Below are positions 46,696 through 59,724 of a DNA stretch of 64,000 bases, piece by piece. Location: contig OY728120.1 in assembly GCA_963277665.1 (NCBI GenBank), positions 938,295,195 through 938,359,194 on the forward strand. The letters run 5' to 3'. The number at the start of each line of letters is the position of its first letter. The first letter of the stretch is position 1. The translations under genes and the position numbers were made by a program. The stretch is from Viscum album (lineage: Eukaryota > Streptophyta > Magnoliopsida > Santalales > Viscaceae). The notes beneath the pieces are model-generated. The model ran no database searches and was not told the origin of the DNA. It saw nothing but the letters and a program-made list of their open reading frames with translations.

Positions 46696-49587
46696 TGTCA
46701 CAACTGGATTTTTAATTACATGCTTTGATTCAAGTCCTCTTTTAGTTCTTAACATTCCCTTAGTTTATGGGTGTTTTGGGTTAGAAATTATTTTGTCTAT
46801 TGTGTTCTTGATCTATGACCTTAGTCTTGGGGGTATTGTTTGGTAATTTTGATCCTCTTTTGTCAAATTTATGGTGTGAGGTTGTGTTTTTTTAGTCAGA
46901 TTAGTGATACTCATAGTGGAACCAATTGTGGGGTATGTTGTTGAGGTGGTTTGTACCCTTGAGTTGGATGAGAATTGGGATGAAAAGGTGGTTTTATTTT
47001 TGGTATTATTTCCCCATATTATTCTCTTATAATTCCCCCATGGTTTCCCTCTTATACCCTTCTAAAATTGGAGGAGAATTGATGGTTTTCAGGTGCCCAG
47101 AACGGGCCACACAGTTAGGCCGCACAGTTTAATAAACCATGCTGGAAAACCGTGCAAGGTATTATAGGTCATTAATCATTTTGTAATTCCCATATCCCTC
47201 AAAAATAAATTTAATACACTCCATTTTTCACCCATTCTACCCCAACATCCATGGGAGTCCTACATGCTCCCTCAATCTCTTATGGAACCCATCTTTCTAG
47301 GGGTTTATGGGGGGGGGGAACTCCATGATTTAATCAATGAAGTGTTTTATTCCTTTACATTATCCCTTTACTTAGTGTTTCGTCCCTCTTTTATGATGTT
47401 CTAAAATGTGTAGAATTTATGGATCAAAACTATGGTTTGATTTTGATCCTTTTAGCATAATCGTGAGGTTATAGGTTTCTCTTCACTTCCTTGTGGTGCG
47501 GCGGTGGTGCACCTGATGTTTCGCACAAAGTTTTGAGGGTTTCAACACAAAAGGTAGGTGATTACATATGTAGACATTCTATGATGATTTATCATGATTG
47601 ATTAAACTAATTCTCAGGTTCCTCATATGTTTTGTGTGGTGTTAAAACTGTTTTTGATGGATTTGGTTAAGCGTTTAATTTTATTGTAGCATTTTAGCTA
47701 TAAATTGGGTTCTTTTCATGTGTGACTATTGGGGTAATATTTGGGTATATTTTATAACACATGAATGTAATTTATTAGTATTTAAAGGGGATTAAAATTA
47801 TGTTTTTTTAATGATTTGGTGTCATGTGGGGCTAAAAAGTGTTTTTTTGAATGGGTTTTATGTGAAAAACCATGTTATGCCTCTTCAAAGTTTTCTAGGA
47901 AAATGTGTGTTTTTCATGTGCATCTTTTCTATTAATTTTAAAGGTGATTTTAATATACTTTATAATGGTTTAATAAATATTTCATTGTATTCCAATTCTA
48001 TTTTATATTTGTATTACTGTGATTTTGACTTTGAAAGAGGGTGTTGAAATTGGATTTGTGTGCAAAACAATGTTATACCCCTTGGATTTGTTTAATGAAA
48101 ATTTTAAATGTAATATTGGGTTAAAGAAAGTTGGAAAAAAAATATATGTACTTCTTTTGTGAGTGTGTTCACCAAAAATGATTTTTTGAAAGATAATGTG
48201 GTCATTTATGATGCGAATTATTTTGGTAATGTTTTGTAATTGGTCGAGGTGAATTATAAAATTGTGATGTGGGTGCGAAACATGTTTGTGGGATATTTTG
48301 TGTGAGTGTGATGTGAAAATGGATTTTTTTATGAGAAGGGTATTATGTAACATGTGAGTGGGACGTTATGTAATGTTTACAATATTGGGAGTGATTTTAT
48401 AAAATTTTCAAATGATTTTTTGAATTGAGAAAGATATGAAAAATGTGTTGTGGGCTATTTTGGTGTGGGTTGGATATCAAAATCAATTAGAACTAAAATA
48501 TGGATGATGTGACTTTTGTGATATTCATGTGGGATGTTTGGTGAAAGTGTGATGTTGAAGTGGTATTTTCCTGTGAAAAATATTTTTCATGCAATTTTGA
48601 ACTTGTTTGAGCACAGGAGGGAAACTTGGGTATCTAGGTGGGTGGATGTGTACTATAATGCTTGTGATCCTGTGGGGTTTGGCTTTAGTTTCACATAGAA
48701 AGATAGACGAAGAAAACACTGACAAAACTATGACGATGATGTAGTTGGGGGACCACTAGGTTATGTGTATGATCCCGACTAGTGGCTCATGTTCATGAGA
48801 ACAGATATTGTGATGGTTACTCTCACCGAGATATGAGGTACCTTGAAGCCACTGTGATCTAGTTCCTATGGGTTATTTTCCCACTTCTTGTGCTCATTAG
48901 ATACTTCGTGATTTCCATATACATATGGTATGGTTGTCTGGAAAATATAGTAGTGTTGTCATTATTTTTAAAAGTGACGATTCTTTATAATAGACAACTT
49001 AAAAACTATTTTTAATTAAACTTGAATCCTTTAGAAATTGTAACTAGCATTTCTTGTTTACAAAATATGCTTGATTTTTTCCTTTTAATGATTATCAAAT
49101 GGAATCTATTAGTGGTGGTATACTGCAAGGATTTGGGTCACACCCTACTTACAACTATGGGTGGCAGTATACTTGGTTTTTTTCGGAGGATCTGGTACAA
49201 CTTTTGTGCCAATGGTTCGGGATTAACGGTCCATCGTGATGCCATGTTCTGGAGATGGATTGAGGGTGGTGCCTCTTTCCATGAAGAGGTTTCATGTTCT
49301 ATCCTTTCTGGTTTTTTACATTTTTTATGGTCTTTTAGAGTTCTTTTAAACAATATAATTCAGATTTGAATTTTTGTAAAATATGGTTTGGTTGAAAAAA
49401 TCTAGATTTGGATTATTGTATTTGTTTGTTGTTTTATGTTTATAAACTCGGGTAAATCATTCCCAAAATTAATTTAATGATACCAGGGCACTTGTGCCAC
49501 CACACAGGGATTGGTAATTCCCTTCGGGCCTTGTCGTAGACCGTGTTGGGTGCCAGTTTTTATGGTGACCAGATTTGGTTTGTGACA
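46696..49587. mobile_element. Solo LTR of a Ty3/gypsy-like retrotransposon, 2892 bp
   Basis: The element starts TGTCACAACTGG and ends TTGTGACA, that is a TG..CA boundary inside a short inverted repeat TGTCACA/TGTGACA. It is flanked by a perfect 5-bp duplication GTCCA. It contains no gag-pol sequence and no internal second LTR that I can see, so it is best read as a solo LTR left by recombination between the two LTRs of a full element. The TGTCACA terminus and the length suggest a Ty3/gypsy parent. The interior mixes T-rich stretches (47.6-48.5 kb) with GC-richer ones (46.9-47.2 kb and 49.1-49.35 kb). A 115-codon open stretch at 49022-49369 is in the latter and resembles no known protein. A non-autonomous element without coding sequence is the alternative. 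Orientation is not determined. Confidence 0.8.
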
Positions 49588-49592
49588 GTCCA

Positions 49593-49810
49593 AGGTAAAA
49601 AAAATTAAACTAAGAAGAAAAATGGTCTGAATGAAAAGAAAATAAATAAAAATCAACATTTTTTCTTAGAAAAAATAACTTATACTAGAGAAATTGAAGG
49701 TCCAATCTAAAATATCCTAATCTAAAAGTGATATCAGGTCCGAGATAAAAAACCATTAATAAAAGAAATATTATGTCCAATCTAGAAAGTAGTAAACTAA
49801 GGCATGACAT
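49593..49810 (+). repeat. 37-bp tandem array, right part
   Basis: The same unit resumes directly after the solo LTR. It is damaged at first, then clear at 49690-49800 (GGTCCAATCTAAAA, GGTCCGAGATAAAA, TGTCCAATCTAGAA). The two parts are one array split by the insertion. Confidence 0.75.
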
Positions 49811-50027
49811 ACATTTAGTCAGGAAGATATTATAAATCTAACCATATAGCCATAGAAAAATCTAGGCAAGGTCGCCAAGCTTATTGGATTTGGAAAATGA
49901 TGGAGATATATCCCTCTATGACTTATATTTTACAAGATATCAAGAATATATTAATTAATAAGGGACATCATTATAGTGGATATTCATGAGTGTTTAATAA
50001 AAAAATCTCCTAAAATATACAGGAATA

Positions 50028-53000
50028 TTATCTTGATTTTATATAGAGGATGGGTATGGAATGTGATTCAAATAATATCATACTAATGGGATGAAAGGAA
50101 TTTAAAAAACAAAGAGCAACTGGACAGAAAAAAAAAAGATTTTCGGAAGGTCTGTATGTATTGTGAATATAGGGTGGAGGAATCTCCACATTTTGGAGTC
50201 TCTCCAATGATTCAACCAAAACGAGATGGATTACAAGGTTCAAAATATGACAAACATTGATCAGCTGCATTGGAATGGTCAGTAAGACTTCATTGAGAAG
50301 CACCAATTGAATGTTGGAATTCCTCTGTCCCCACATCATTCACCTTCGCTCCAGGATGAACAGTCTTGAACTTGGTATTCATCTCTTCCACCATCTTTTG
50401 AGAATCATACAATGAGGACAGACATGGTGAATATTCAGACATTAAACGGGAAATTACTTCTGGTCTACAAATCCATCTATGTCTGTAATTCATTTATCTG
50501 TCGATGGATGTGCTCTAATGCCTCTAAAATATCCCTATTCTATATAGAAAGGGGAGACTTATCCAAAAAGACATGTAGATCCTATTCACTTGTGCCCAGA
50601 TCTTCCTGAGTCAAAACAATTTTCTTTAAAATTTCATACATAGGCCGACTGTAAAAACTATCCTTACCAATGTCATTAAGAATTTGGGGAAGGAATTCCC
50701 CTTGGTCATGAAATACCTACAAGGGGGATTTAGTGATCATAGAATGAATTTATTTACAGATCTGTCTATGTATCACCTGAGATCCTACAACCGAAGGAGA
50801 ATACACGATGGATGGGGAATTAATTAGCCAAACCAATGAAAAAGTAGGAGAGGAAGTCCCATAAACTCTTATATTAGTAGGAATATCCTCTACCGATTAT
50901 ACTGGAGGACTAATCTCCATAACAGAATATGATACACTATCCAAATTACCCATATTGAGGCGGGTTTAATTCCTTGATTTCTCACTTGGATCTTAAATTA
51001 ATTTCATCAGCACCAATGATAAATTTTTTAGTGATACAAAAGGCATGCCCACATAATAGACCAGTTGGTCTAACACACCATTGGGATAAGTTGTTACCCA
51101 ATACTGGGAATAATAATGGGCGATGAAAGCAGAAGCATCATGAGGTGGGATTATGATATTGGATCCAAGATATTCATGTTATTTGTATCTTCTATAATTG
51201 ATGAATGACATTGGGATGTTATTTTCTTCAAACTCTAACCAAAGGTATGGGAGAAACTCTCTGAACACAACCAAACCATTAAGAGAATTGTTATAGTGTG
51301 TAGGACTCAAAAATGACTATCTCAACCACCCTAGTTGTGAGAAACCCATATCAAAGGGAGATCATATAAGAACGTTCATCAATAGAACTCTTTGCATAAT
51401 CAATAATCAGACTACCCGATGCAAGAAAAGTAGAGAAGTCAAAGAAATCAGAATGAAGCAGTGCTTCTTTGATCTCAGTAGGGCTTGGAGAAATTGTCCC
51501 AACCCCAAAAATGATAAAAAAAATATGGGATGGTATGGGTAATATGGGATCCTAGAAGCAATGTAATACTCTAAATAATGGAAGTTCTCCACTATCTAAC
51601 CAAATATGAACTTTTGAGGTCCACTGATCATGTTGGGAGTGTTTCCTTGATTAATATGGCCCAAAATTTGGTAGAGGTGTGCATTGACTGGTACTACAAG
51701 GTTAAGGAACCTCCCGTAATTGAGTTTAACCTCCATCACCAATGTGCTAACTCATATTCTAGAGCACACATCCAAAGCTAGGAATGGCCACCGATTCAGG
51801 AATATAAATAGAAATCCTGCCATCCTGAGGTCATGGGAGACCACTTAGTTCACCTTATATCCCCATAAGGTATAATACCCTGCTTATAGAATAGAAAATT
51901 ATGAGACAACACAATCATGGAATCACTGAGAAGGGAAACAATGGGGATGAATAATAGTTGGTCTAGCCCCACTACCACACAAAAAATATTGAACCATTTT
52001 TTGAAATAAATAATTGAGTGTACCGTCAACTATATCTATAATTTCTTCTTCACCATAATAAGAATCTCCCTCTCCAAAACTGGAGTATGTAGGGGATCAT
52101 CTCATACATCCATAGAAGGAAGAAATTTATGGTACATATCCCCAAGAGGAGGAATACTACCCATATAAGGAATATCACATAAGCTGATACCCACCTCATC
52201 ATGCGGAAAATAGAATGTTTTGGTCCCATGACACTAGATCCTAATCAATTCTAGGAGGAGGTCGGGCTTGCGGTAAATGAATAATTTTGAGATCCACACA
52301 GATGTGTAAAGATAAACCCTATACAGATCCATATCAAACTCCAAATATCATTGCCTCACCCTAAATGGATACACCAATCCATCGAAATTATTATCATTAG
52401 GGTGTAGATCCCACTGCTAATAACATCCTTTGTGAGAAGTTTCTAGATAATTGGTACGTATAATTGAAAAACATTGTGTAATATTTTTTTGAGTAAAGTC
52501 ATGAACATTTATAATTAGTGGATAGTTGTCCAACAAATAATATGAACCTTGTAATTGATTTGTAACCAGCTGATTATTCTCATTAATTGTTCTTTGACCA
52601 TAGTCGGTGGAACTTGAAACCATGACTGCTGGAATATTAATTCATTTGGGAGGTATAGTGTCATCATCAAGAAATAAAAACTTGTATAGATGGAGTATAA
52701 TAGACAAGTGTTATTATTGAATCCCAGGTGAGAGGAATCCCATAGTATACACATGGTAGCCACGATCAACATTATGATTTCAGGAAATCATGTCCCTATA
52801 ATTGGACCCAACCAAGGGACCTTGATGAGAACCTAAATATATTGGAAAATTTGTATGTTGTGCATGTTAGATGAATATACTAAATATTTTTATAGCATTA
52901 AGGGGTCCAATGCTATGTGGTGCACCACATTACTTAGAAATGGGGTCACGAACCACATAAGAAGTTCACGGATCACCAGACCTCTAGAGGGATCAAAGAT

Positions 53001-53292
53001 TTCATATCCCCCACAAATCATCATGTGAACCGCATTAACCCCTTGGAGGCACATGAATGTGTGATATGAACATTGTCACGAGAGTCACAATATATCGAAT
53101 GATCATGGAAAAAGTTCTTGAAAAGTAATCAATACAACCACAACCCTCATAACTAATGTTTGAGAAGCTAATGAAGAATGATTTGTTGTTGAAATAAATG
53201 GTTGTCTGAGTGAGAAATAGTCTTTCAAAAATGCTATGATGATATGGACATACATCATATACATGAAAATGAGGCTCATGATCAGGTTTCAC
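50028..53292 (-). pseudogene. Antisense extra ORF of giant element, possible plant mobile domain relative
   Basis: Between the 37-bp array and the 3' LTR the minus strand reads as protein for about 3 kb, opposite to gag-pol. Open pieces in order are GYEIFDPSRGLVIRELLMW with TPFLSNVVHHIALDPLML (about 53.0-52.9 kb), TFYFPHDEVGISL with DIPYMGSIPPLGDMYHKFL (52.2-52.1 kb) and DFSTFLASGSLIIDYAKSS (51.4 kb). IIIPPHDASAFIAHYYSQYW (51.1 kb) and EVISRLMSEYSPCLSSLYDS (50.4 kb) follow. Each piece runs tens of codons without a stop, and shifts between frames look like ordinary indels. Plus-strand frames there are much more broken. Extra antisense ORFs near the 3' LTR are known from some Tat-lineage elements such as Retand. 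The F.FPH.EVGISL.D phrase recalls plant mobile domain (aminotransferase-like) proteins; that match is from memory and is tentative. A captured host gene is the alternative. Confidence 0.5.
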
Positions 53293-53532
53293 TGTAAAAT
53301 ATTACAATGGAGTTATGTGATGATGGAAAAAATGAGAGTGCTCTAGAGAAGGGGGTGAATAGCATAATAAGTTGTCTTTTACCCCCTATATATTGGAAAT
53401 TTCACAGAATATGAAACTTCATCTGGTATTCCATATATCATATAATATAACCAGTTTGATACATCGCCAAAGACTTGGATTTTCATTAGTTTTCCTCAGA
53501 ACTAAGCCCTTATCCACACATACATCGATCCT

Positions 53533-53550
53533 AAGGGGGGGGGGGAGGGA
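53533..53550 (+). other. Polypurine tract of giant element
   Basis: AAGGGGGGGGGGGAGGGA, with an 11-G run, ends five bases before the TGATACCCCCC that opens the right LTR. It marks the plus-strand primer site and confirms the plus orientation. Confidence 0.75.
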
Positions 53551-53555
53551 ATTTT

Positions 53556-56500
53556 TGATACCCCCCAAATAAGAATCATAAAAAATTACAAAGGAAGAAA
53601 TACATAAAATTAATTTATCTTGCCAGACTCACTGCATGGAAGTCCTTAGGTATTTCCAAGATACTTCATACTTTCCCTTCGGTGCTCTAAGGAAAAACAA
53701 AAAAATTTCTTCGATGTGCTCATGGGCCTCCATATAACACATACTGGTCATGTGAGGCACCATCAAAACATTTAGTAAATATCCTTGACATTACTCATGC
53801 AAAATTGTAAGATCCATAAACCATTGTAGAATAAAATTAAAGAGATAATTGGGAGGAGGTGACAGGTACTCGTGGTAGCTTAAAGACACGCGACATGCAC
53901 CTAGGGACCTGCAACACACTTCAAGACATTATTGACAAGTCTACCTCATGTAGGAAAATCACTTTTCCTTATAAGCCTCTCTACACGAATGTCCTTAGGT
54001 ATTTGTAAGAAACTCCATTCTTTCCCTTCATCACTCCGTGAAAAAATAGATATATTTTTCCATGACCTTCTCACCCACCCCCATAATAATCATGTTGGTC
54101 ATGTGAGGCATCATAAAAAATTCATGTAAATAACATTGACATTACTCATTAAAACTCACACAATCCCCATCCATTTTAAAATAAAATAAAGAGGAAAAAG
54201 GGAGGAGACAAGAGATGTCACAATCATTGAAAGACATGAAACATGCCCAGACATCCACATTGTGGCATCATAAGTCCTCCTAGAGAATCCACCATTTCCC
54301 CCATGAAGAATATTAGGCAAGACATCATGCTCTCACAAAGTCCCTCGAACATGTCCATATAGAAATAAGAAATGTACGCTGAAATACCCATGTGATCATG
54401 AAGGTCTTTATAAATTGGAAATAAACCGATATAATATTTGTTAATGGATGAGACATGTAAGTGCTAAAAATTAGGTGAGGCACTCATAATGACATGTGTC
54501 CAAGACTCATAGACCTATGTGCTTCCACCCCCCTTCAGTGACTCCAATATTGATTTATGCCAGATACTCCATGCGAATCGGAGTATAATTGGGTTGGTGA
54601 GGCCTATAATTTCCCCACCCCTACATCAAAATTGAACTATTTATAATGTGAAGGATACTATTGAGCCCAAAAATCCCATGCATTGAAGTGTATTTATCGT
54701 AGTTAATGATCATGTGACCGAAAAGTCTTTCATCAGGTAATATATTGGTGAACACCTGGAAAATCATGTGCCAAACATAAGGTATTTTTTATGATTGTTC
54801 ATATATCATGTGATGGACTGTTAGAAAGGCATGGGGAGAATAGAATTAATGTCTTCTAGATCATGAAAGATGAAAAATAAATTGATACTTAACAAATATA
54901 AGGATTTCCCAATACAGTGGCTAGAACCAAGATCAAAAGTGGAATACTTAAACAAAATAAATTCCCACTAGCCTCCATGTGATTCATGTGAGTCCTACAA
55001 GGAAGAGAGGAAATAAAAAAATGTCATGTAGATCTCACGACATTCTTCAACATGATATCTGGGACATAAAAAGTCCACCATACATGTCATGGAAAGTCAT
55101 GCGGTTCTCTTAGGAACACCACCTTGTCCATGTGATACCTTTTAGGGTTTATCACATGAGTCCTGCGATGTCCTTCAGATATTTCACCTGATCCATATAA
55201 TGGAATTCTATCATATTATTTATGTCTTGTTGTGGAATCATCAAATGGAAACAATTCCCTCATGGGACCCTTCCTGAAATCCAATAGAGACCCACAACGC
55301 CCTCCCAACATGAAGATTAGTTCTCTCGATGAGCTTTATGGATGTTATCCAAGACACATGACATCCTTCAAACCATGTCACACTGACTCTTACGAAACCA
55401 CCAATATGTTTCCAAATAGTTAATATAATGGCCTCCAGGATAGGCCAACTGGTTCATGATGTTTCCCTAAGGGAAGTAAAACTGGGTCATGTGACACCCT
55501 TTGGAAAACTGGCTTTGGTCACATGGGAAACCCCAGAGTGTAAGCCTCGATCAGTAAGGTATCCTCCATGTGTAAGCCCCAATATTAAGTTAACATCAAT
55601 AACTCTTATTCCTACCATATTTAATATATATAGGCTTAACCTTCATGGTTTGAGATTCATATTGATCATCCTGGGAGGTCCCAGTATCCAAGCCCTTACC
55701 CAGAGCAATGACTTTGATCACATGCTAAACCAAGTTTTTCATAATGTGCATGGCTCACATGGGCTTAGGGAGATTCACTGATCATACAAACATCACTATC
55801 CACCCCAAGGTCACAAGGGGAACTCTAGAGTGTAATCCCCAATAAATTTGCTAGCCTAATTATGTAATACCCAATATTATGTGAACTACAAGAACTCAGA
55901 TTCCTTCCATAGTCATGACAAGTAGGACACCTTCTCAAGGAACGAGATCTAAACCAAACACCCCAAGGAATATCCCTCTATAAAAGTACCATGTCTATAT
56001 ACCATGAGAATGCTAATTTAATCCCCCTTTTTCCCACAATGAGTATAACTCCCATGGCTAGTGTGAGGAACAATGAACACCTTAATAAGCATCATGAATT
56101 TCCACTTACTAAGGTGATACTAGTATGTAATCCCCAAGGAGTGGTATAGTGTATAAACCATTTATAATAGAGTACAAACTAGGGGAGCAATCCAAAATCC
56201 ATGATTTAACTATGATGAATCTGATTTTTACCATAACCAATATAATAGGACATATCCTTGAGACTCAAGCTCAAACAATTGATGGCTCAGTATTCGTGCA
56301 TATGTCCTTTTCGTGTGGTGCTAAACTATATGGGATTAATAAACTATGTGGGTTCTGATTCCTATAATAACCAAGATACATAGGACTCCCCATAATGGCT
56401 CAATCCCCTCCTTGTAATATTAACTACCTCCTCGCATGACATCGCATTCCGAAGCATTCAGTCATATGTATCCATCACATAAAGTGGTTATTCACTATTA

Positions 56501-56934
56501 AAGAGATGGATGAAGAACCTCAGATACATACCGATGGATTCATTGATTAGACCGCACTAACCTTAGTTTATCAATGAGTCTACCTTTATTTTTCTTAATG
56601 TGATAATTAACTAATGAGTGTTTTATTAGTGTAATAGTTCTCATATCGTAATTAAGAAGAGATGCACAATCATATCTTAAATCTATGAAACAGTCTCTGA
56701 GTAAGAAACAATTCACCCCAAAAGAGTGTGACGAGTCCAAAATCCCAGGATCTCAGCTAATGATAGTCCCAAATAGTCAATGTGATTAAAAAACTAGATG
56801 AATTCTGAACTATGGAATGTAGGTATATACCCAGCTATATATTGGGGAACCATTGGGAGTTTGTATGAAAAGTGACAATGGTTTCCCGATAAGTGGAACC
56901 CATTCCATACCTCAAAAGCCCGATGAAACACTCA
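53556..56934 (+). repeat. 3' LTR of giant element
   Basis: It starts TGATACCCCCCAAATAAG after the polypurine tract and aligns with 14345-15094 plus 26456-29606. It carries two full ~347-bp sub-repeats starting near 53793 and 54139. The far end is placed at AACACTCA near 56934, where similarity to the left LTR stops. The divergence between the two LTRs looks high, so the element is old. A 117-codon open stretch at 55428-55781 lies in the LTR and is not a gene. Confidence 0.7.
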
Positions 56935-58499
56935 TATATATAGAATTTATATTTGATAAATTTTATTTAATATATATAATAATTCGGGCTAAATATTTAC
57001 TATTTTATTTTCATTTTTCATCATAAAGGATAAATTATCTTGGTAAAAACTAGATACCCTGGTGAAAACTAAAATTTTATATGTTAGAAACATTATAGGT
57101 AATGGTAATAACATGTCTAAAACACATTTATATTGAATTTTTGGAGTTTTTTATCAAACCTGTGATATCTAAATCCATGATTTATAAAACAAATTGTCAC
57201 TTTACTTGAGAGTGACATCCCATTATTGAATAGTTTTGGGTATTTATAAAAATGGCACTCATTTTCACTTATAAAAGGGGACCTAATATCCTCACATACA
57301 ATCACTAGAAATCCCCAAATTTTATCCAAAAATATAACTAAACATCTTGTTGACACTCTTATTCACATTAATGAGGTTTTTTTATTCTCAAAAGTCTACT
57401 CCTCAAAGGGTTAATTCCATTTGCATTGGTGATAATCCATGAAGTTTGGTGTATGTTCTTAAACCCCCCTTTAACTATTTTTATATCCTTTTCATCTTAC
57501 TCAAATTTCATTTCACAATCCAAAAATGATAATTTCTATTTCATTATAATATATTCATGTTATTCGAATGATTATATAATAATTAAACAACCTATCATTT
57601 TCCATTTTAAAAAATGAAAATGTGAATCATGTGTTCTGTGCAATAATGCCATTATAAAAAAATGTTTTTCCTTCAATTTGAAATATAGATGGTTTTATTT
57701 TATATTTTATAAATATATATTATAATATTTTGTAATATATATCATTAATATGGTTATTTTTGAGTAACAAAATCATTAAAAATCTTTATAACGTAATCCA
57801 CTAATATTAGTACAAAACCATAAACTAGTTTGGCATCATTTGTGTTTCCACCAAACACGACTAAAAATATCTTATAATTGAATTATAACATTATAATTAA
57901 TTTTAAAACATAAATTATTGAAAAATAAATGTGGTTTAAATGGTCATATTTGGGTGAAAAAATAACATCAACACTTCTCTTACGAAACTAGTTCAAAATA
58001 TTAATGATTTGTGACAGCTGATATTAAAAAGAGGTTAAAAAATATAATACATGAAAATAATTTTTTTAATGAAGAGTATAATTATAATTATATTTTATAA
58101 TAATGTTATAAAATAAGTATTTAATATGTTTATATTTATGATATAATAGGTTTTGAGTTAAATAAATTCTTTTTAATTTTCAATTACTTTTTATTTTGGA
58201 AATCCTGAACTCGATTTTCAAATGAATTCATATATTTTACAAACTTTATGTATTTTTGGTTTAATTTTCCTAATTACAATTTTTCATATGATTGAAAAAA
58301 TAATTTTACACATATGTTTTATTATATTACATGACTATCAATATGACCCTATATACAATCCACCTCATACTCACTCTGTACGATTTTCATCGGTTACACT
58401 GTTTATGATTTCCATAGTACACACCATTCAATATTGAACCGATAAGACAAATCATATTAAATGTATTTTCAAAAATAATCATACTCATTTACTATAAAC
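56935..58499. other. AT-rich DNA between two retroelements, no gene
   Basis: Very AT-rich sequence with no recognisable coding region. The open stretches on either strand (57.1-57.6 and 58.2-58.4 kb) are low-complexity in composition. It may include the start of the copia 5' LTR, whose left end I could not find. Confidence 0.45.
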
Positions 58500-58746
58500 A
58501 TATTTATTTTATCTGAAGAGATACACTATTTTGGGACCCATTCTATCGTATCTAGAAAAGAGTATCGTATCGAAAGGAAAATCATTTTATCAAAATGATG
58601 CCCTGTATTTTGTTCCAATATGTTTTATAAAATAATGTCATTGTTTCAGTTAAAGGATTACTATAGTAGTACCAGGTGTTCAAGTCCCTCCTTTTCAAGA
58701 GAAAATATGACCATTAGAAATTAAGATGACCATTGGTACATTGTCT

Positions 58747-58754
58747 TATAAATA
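58747..58754 (+). promoter_or_regulatory. Candidate TATA box of copia LTR
   Basis: TATAAATA lies about 960 bases before the primer-binding site in a GC-richer stretch than its surroundings. Position and sequence suit an LTR promoter, but with only one LTR in view this cannot be confirmed. Confidence 0.3.
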
Positions 58755-59711
58755 CCAAGTCATTTGAATGATCTCAGAACTTTAAACAAATTCGAGACAT
58801 CTCATGGGAGATCTTTCAAATATTTGATACGTGTGAAGGACTTTTAAGCCAAGCTATGGATATCTCATTATATATATATGTTATTCTAAATAGTTTTTAT
58901 TTTCCTAGTGCAATGTCAATCATTGGAGATTCTGATCGAGCACTTCTCTATACAAGAAGACAAACATAACAATAGTTTTCTTATCAACGGCGACTAAGGC
59001 TAGGAAGACAGGGGCACCAATCACATTCATGGTCGAGGACATGCAGGGATAGCGGGATATAAGATGATCATCTTATCAAGGGGTTATCCTGTTGTGAGTA
59101 AGATATACTTTCTTCAATGTATAAATCAAGGGACATTTATCCAAGGTTATTAGATACCCTTCTCTTTGGGTTTAAAGAATTGTATTGTTTTACATTTCCA
59201 CTACCTTATAATAAAATTGAATTTTTATATATATTCATTTTTATATTACTTATTTTTTTGGCATGCAATATTATTATGATAATATTTTAATATACAGTGG
59301 TTGTTTTTTTTAATTATAATTATAGTGATTGGGATATTTTCAATTACTCAAAATGATTTTGTATACATTGTAATTGAATCAACGTATTATTTTATTCTGA
59401 TCATAAAAAAATAGTGATAACGTTCTATTATAGGATTACTCTATTTACATAGTTTCAATTTTGAATACTATTAATTTAATTTACGACATGTTGTTTGTGT
59501 TATTGTAATCAGTCTGATTAATATACTTTTATAAATAGACCAAGGGCCCGTCCCGAATTATTGTTTTAATACATTATGAGGTGTTGGTAATTTAATAAGT
59601 TTAAATTATTTTAAATGAAATATTATTAGGAAAAAAAATATGTTTTTAAGCCCATAGGTAACCTCTCCCCTCTTGTATTGTTCCAGATTCATATACATTA
59701 TGATCCAAAAA

Positions 59712-59724
59712 TTGGATCTAGAGT
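59712..59724 (+). other. Candidate primer-binding site, tRNA-Met type, decayed
   Basis: TTGGATCTAGAGT resembles the initiator-methionine site TGGTATCAGAGC used by most plant copia elements, with one deletion and two substitutions. It would place the end of the 5' LTR just upstream of 59712. Confidence 0.4.

Larger units (their letters stand above)
14345..56934 (+). mobile_element. Giant Tat/Ogre-like Ty3/gypsy retrotransposon, decayed and interrupted
   Basis: This LTR retrotransposon of the plant Tat/Ogre/Retand type would have copied itself through an RNA intermediate. It spans 42.6 kb but is about 26 kb without the three nested insertions (15095-26455, 34629-36571, 46696-49587). The two LTRs align: the left begins TTATTCCCACCAAATAAG and the right TGATACCCCCCAAATAAG, and their last parts share blocks such as GAACCCATTCCAT. 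Between them the plus strand carries gag-like, PR, RT, RNase H, second RNase H-like and INT remnants in Ty3/gypsy order. A repeat-rich 3' region, an antisense protein-like region and a G-rich PPT directly before the right LTR follow. Length, repeats and antisense region all fit the Tat lineage. The reading frames are broken throughout, so it is not functional on its own. Outer ends are set by eye, and I could not confirm a target-site duplication. Confidence 0.7.

Noticed and set aside
49022..49369. 115-codon plus-strand open stretch in the solo LTR, with a 71-codon one opposite
   Set aside because: Located in LTR sequence, overlapping frames on both strands, no recognised motif.
55428..55781. 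117-codon plus-strand open stretch in the 3' LTR
   Set aside because: The matching part of the 5' LTR does not keep the frame, and LTRs of this lineage do not encode proteins.
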